From the NCBI GenBank assembly GCA_030633645.1, contig DAOVRY010000070.1, forward strand, positions 1 through 5,921: a DNA stretch of 5,921 nt, written 5' to 3'. This document shows, one piece after another, positions 5,418 to 5,921 of the stretch. Source of the stretch: Pseudomonadota bacterium. Lineage in GTDB: Bacteria; Desulfobacterota; DSM-4660; Desulfatiglandales; B25-G16. The notes below the pieces were generated by a model. The model did not search any database, was not told the origin of the DNA, and saw only the letters and a list, made by a program, of their open reading frames with translations. A program made the translations under genes and the position numbers. The stretch's first letter is position 1, and every line of letters begins with the position of its first letter.

Positions 5418-5711
5418 ATGGCAAAACCAGGTGAAAAAAAGATTTCGGAATATGACTTTGTAGTCAAGGCTATCAAAAGACTTCGCAATCCGCCTTATAA
5501 AGGAATCCATACTGTTTACAGTGGTTTCAATCAGGCCTTTAAGGACTATTTTGGGACCAACCCCGTTGAAACTACGCAAACGTTGGGGAAAGAGGGCAAG
5601 ATAACCATTCGCCCGGTAAAGGGTGGCGTGATGCTCTACCTTCCCGAAGACGCCCCGATTGCTGCAGACTCGAAAAGGGTTTTGAAAACCATTTTAGAGG
5701 GAGACGAATAA
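5418..5711 (+). CDS. Unrecognised 97-aa basic protein, winged-helix-like pattern
   Basis: I cannot assign this protein to a named family. The ATG at 5418 is preferred over the in-frame ATG at 5403 because a strong ribosome binding site, GGGAGGGG (5405-5412), lies 5 nt before it. The protein is lysine-rich, soluble, and lacks a signal peptide, membrane segments and cysteines. Predicted elements are a helix at about 10-23 (SEYDFVVKAIKRLR), a helix at about 36-46 within VYSGFNQAFKDYFG, a third helix at about 48-59, and a beta-hairpin at about 60-75 (KITIRPVKGGVMLYLPED). Three helices followed by a hairpin with a GG turn resemble a small winged-helix domain, so nucleic-acid binding is a reasonable guess. 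The clean frame, good start and ordered composition support a real gene. It follows two tandem terminators, so it either has its own promoter between 5329 and 5405 (none clear; TTGACC at 5354-5359 is the best -35) or is controlled by read-through. Confidence 0.75.
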   Translation: MAKPGEKKISEYDFVVKAIKRLRNPPYKGIHTVYSGFNQAFKDYFGTNPVETTQTLGKEGKITIRPVKGGVMLYLPEDAPIAADSKRVLKTILEGDE

Positions 5712-5802
5712 TCTGAAACAGGCTTGGAAGCGTAAGGCCCCGAGCCCCTATGGGTGGCGAGTGATCCTTCAAAACCTCACGATCAACCATTTTTGTTGAA
5801 TG

Positions 5803-5921
5803 TTGACGGGTTGTTGCCCAAACAGAAATCCCTTTGAGCGGTCATTAAAACGTTTTTTGCCAAGAAATCTTGGTGACGTGGAAAACAAGCGATGTCAACT
5901 GCTTGAGCCCTAAGGGCAGGG
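5803..5921. repeat. Right member of the inverted intergenic repeat (partial)
   Basis: Read on the - strand, this region carries the same ordered blocks as the left edge: TTGACATCGC (5889-5898), CAAAAAACGTTTTA (5846-5859), AAAGGGATTTC (5825-5835) and a 16-mer matching at 14 of 16 positions (5803-5818). The core GAGCCCTAAGGGC (5904-5916) contains a near-perfect 11-nt palindrome. The gap between blocks 2 and 3 is 10 nt in both copies, while the other gaps vary. The element is cut by the window end. A degraded resemblance to the core, GAGCCCCTATGGG followed by GCGAG, is also seen at 5742-5761. Confidence 0.7.

Noticed and set aside
5572..5790. Minus-strand 72-aa frame opposite the small gene
   Set aside because: It is antisense to the end of the 97-aa gene, with no ribosome binding site and a composition of shadow type.

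Overview
The window most likely comes from a Gram-negative anaerobe of the former Deltaproteobacteria (Desulfobacterota). The evidence is an archaeal/anaerobe-type two-subunit isopropylmalate isomerase (LeuC about 419 aa, LeuD 169 aa), an IHF-alpha family protein, and the general look of the proteins. This placement is an inference; no rRNA or other phylogenetic marker is present.

Layout. (1) Positions 1-110 hold part of an intergenic repeat. The same blocks recur in inverted orientation at 5803-5921, so the window begins and ends in two members of one repeat family. (2) Positions 244-3612 hold a leucine biosynthesis operon, leuA-leuC-leuD, all on the + strand. leuC and leuD abut, with the leuC stop codon immediately followed by the leuD start. 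leuB is not in the window. The leuA leader has inverted repeats that can pair in alternative ways, but no recognisable T-box and no leader peptide. (3) Positions 3736-3970 hold a small tRNA cluster, tRNA-Gln(CTG) and tRNA-Glu(CTC), both with encoded CCA and preceded by a good -35 box. (4) ihfA lies on the - strand (4074-4364), convergent with the tRNAs. Its consensus -10 box sits inside a perfect inverted repeat. (5) About 1 kb without a convincing gene (4420-5400) contains imperfectly repeated hairpins, a short heptamer tandem repeat, and a structured stretch ending in two consecutive intrinsic terminators. This stretch may be a small RNA or a leader. (6) Positions 5418-5711 encode a 97-aa basic protein that I do not recognise. 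Its predicted helices followed by a beta-hairpin suggest a winged-helix-like fold.

How the genes work together. LeuA makes 2-isopropylmalate, which LeuC and LeuD together isomerise to 3-isopropylmalate; the next step (LeuB) must be encoded elsewhere. The tRNAs and ihfA are housekeeping genes with their own promoters. The window is largely ordinary core metabolism. The parts that deserve attention are non-coding: the inverted repeat pair at the edges and the double-terminator RNA region upstream of the small protein.
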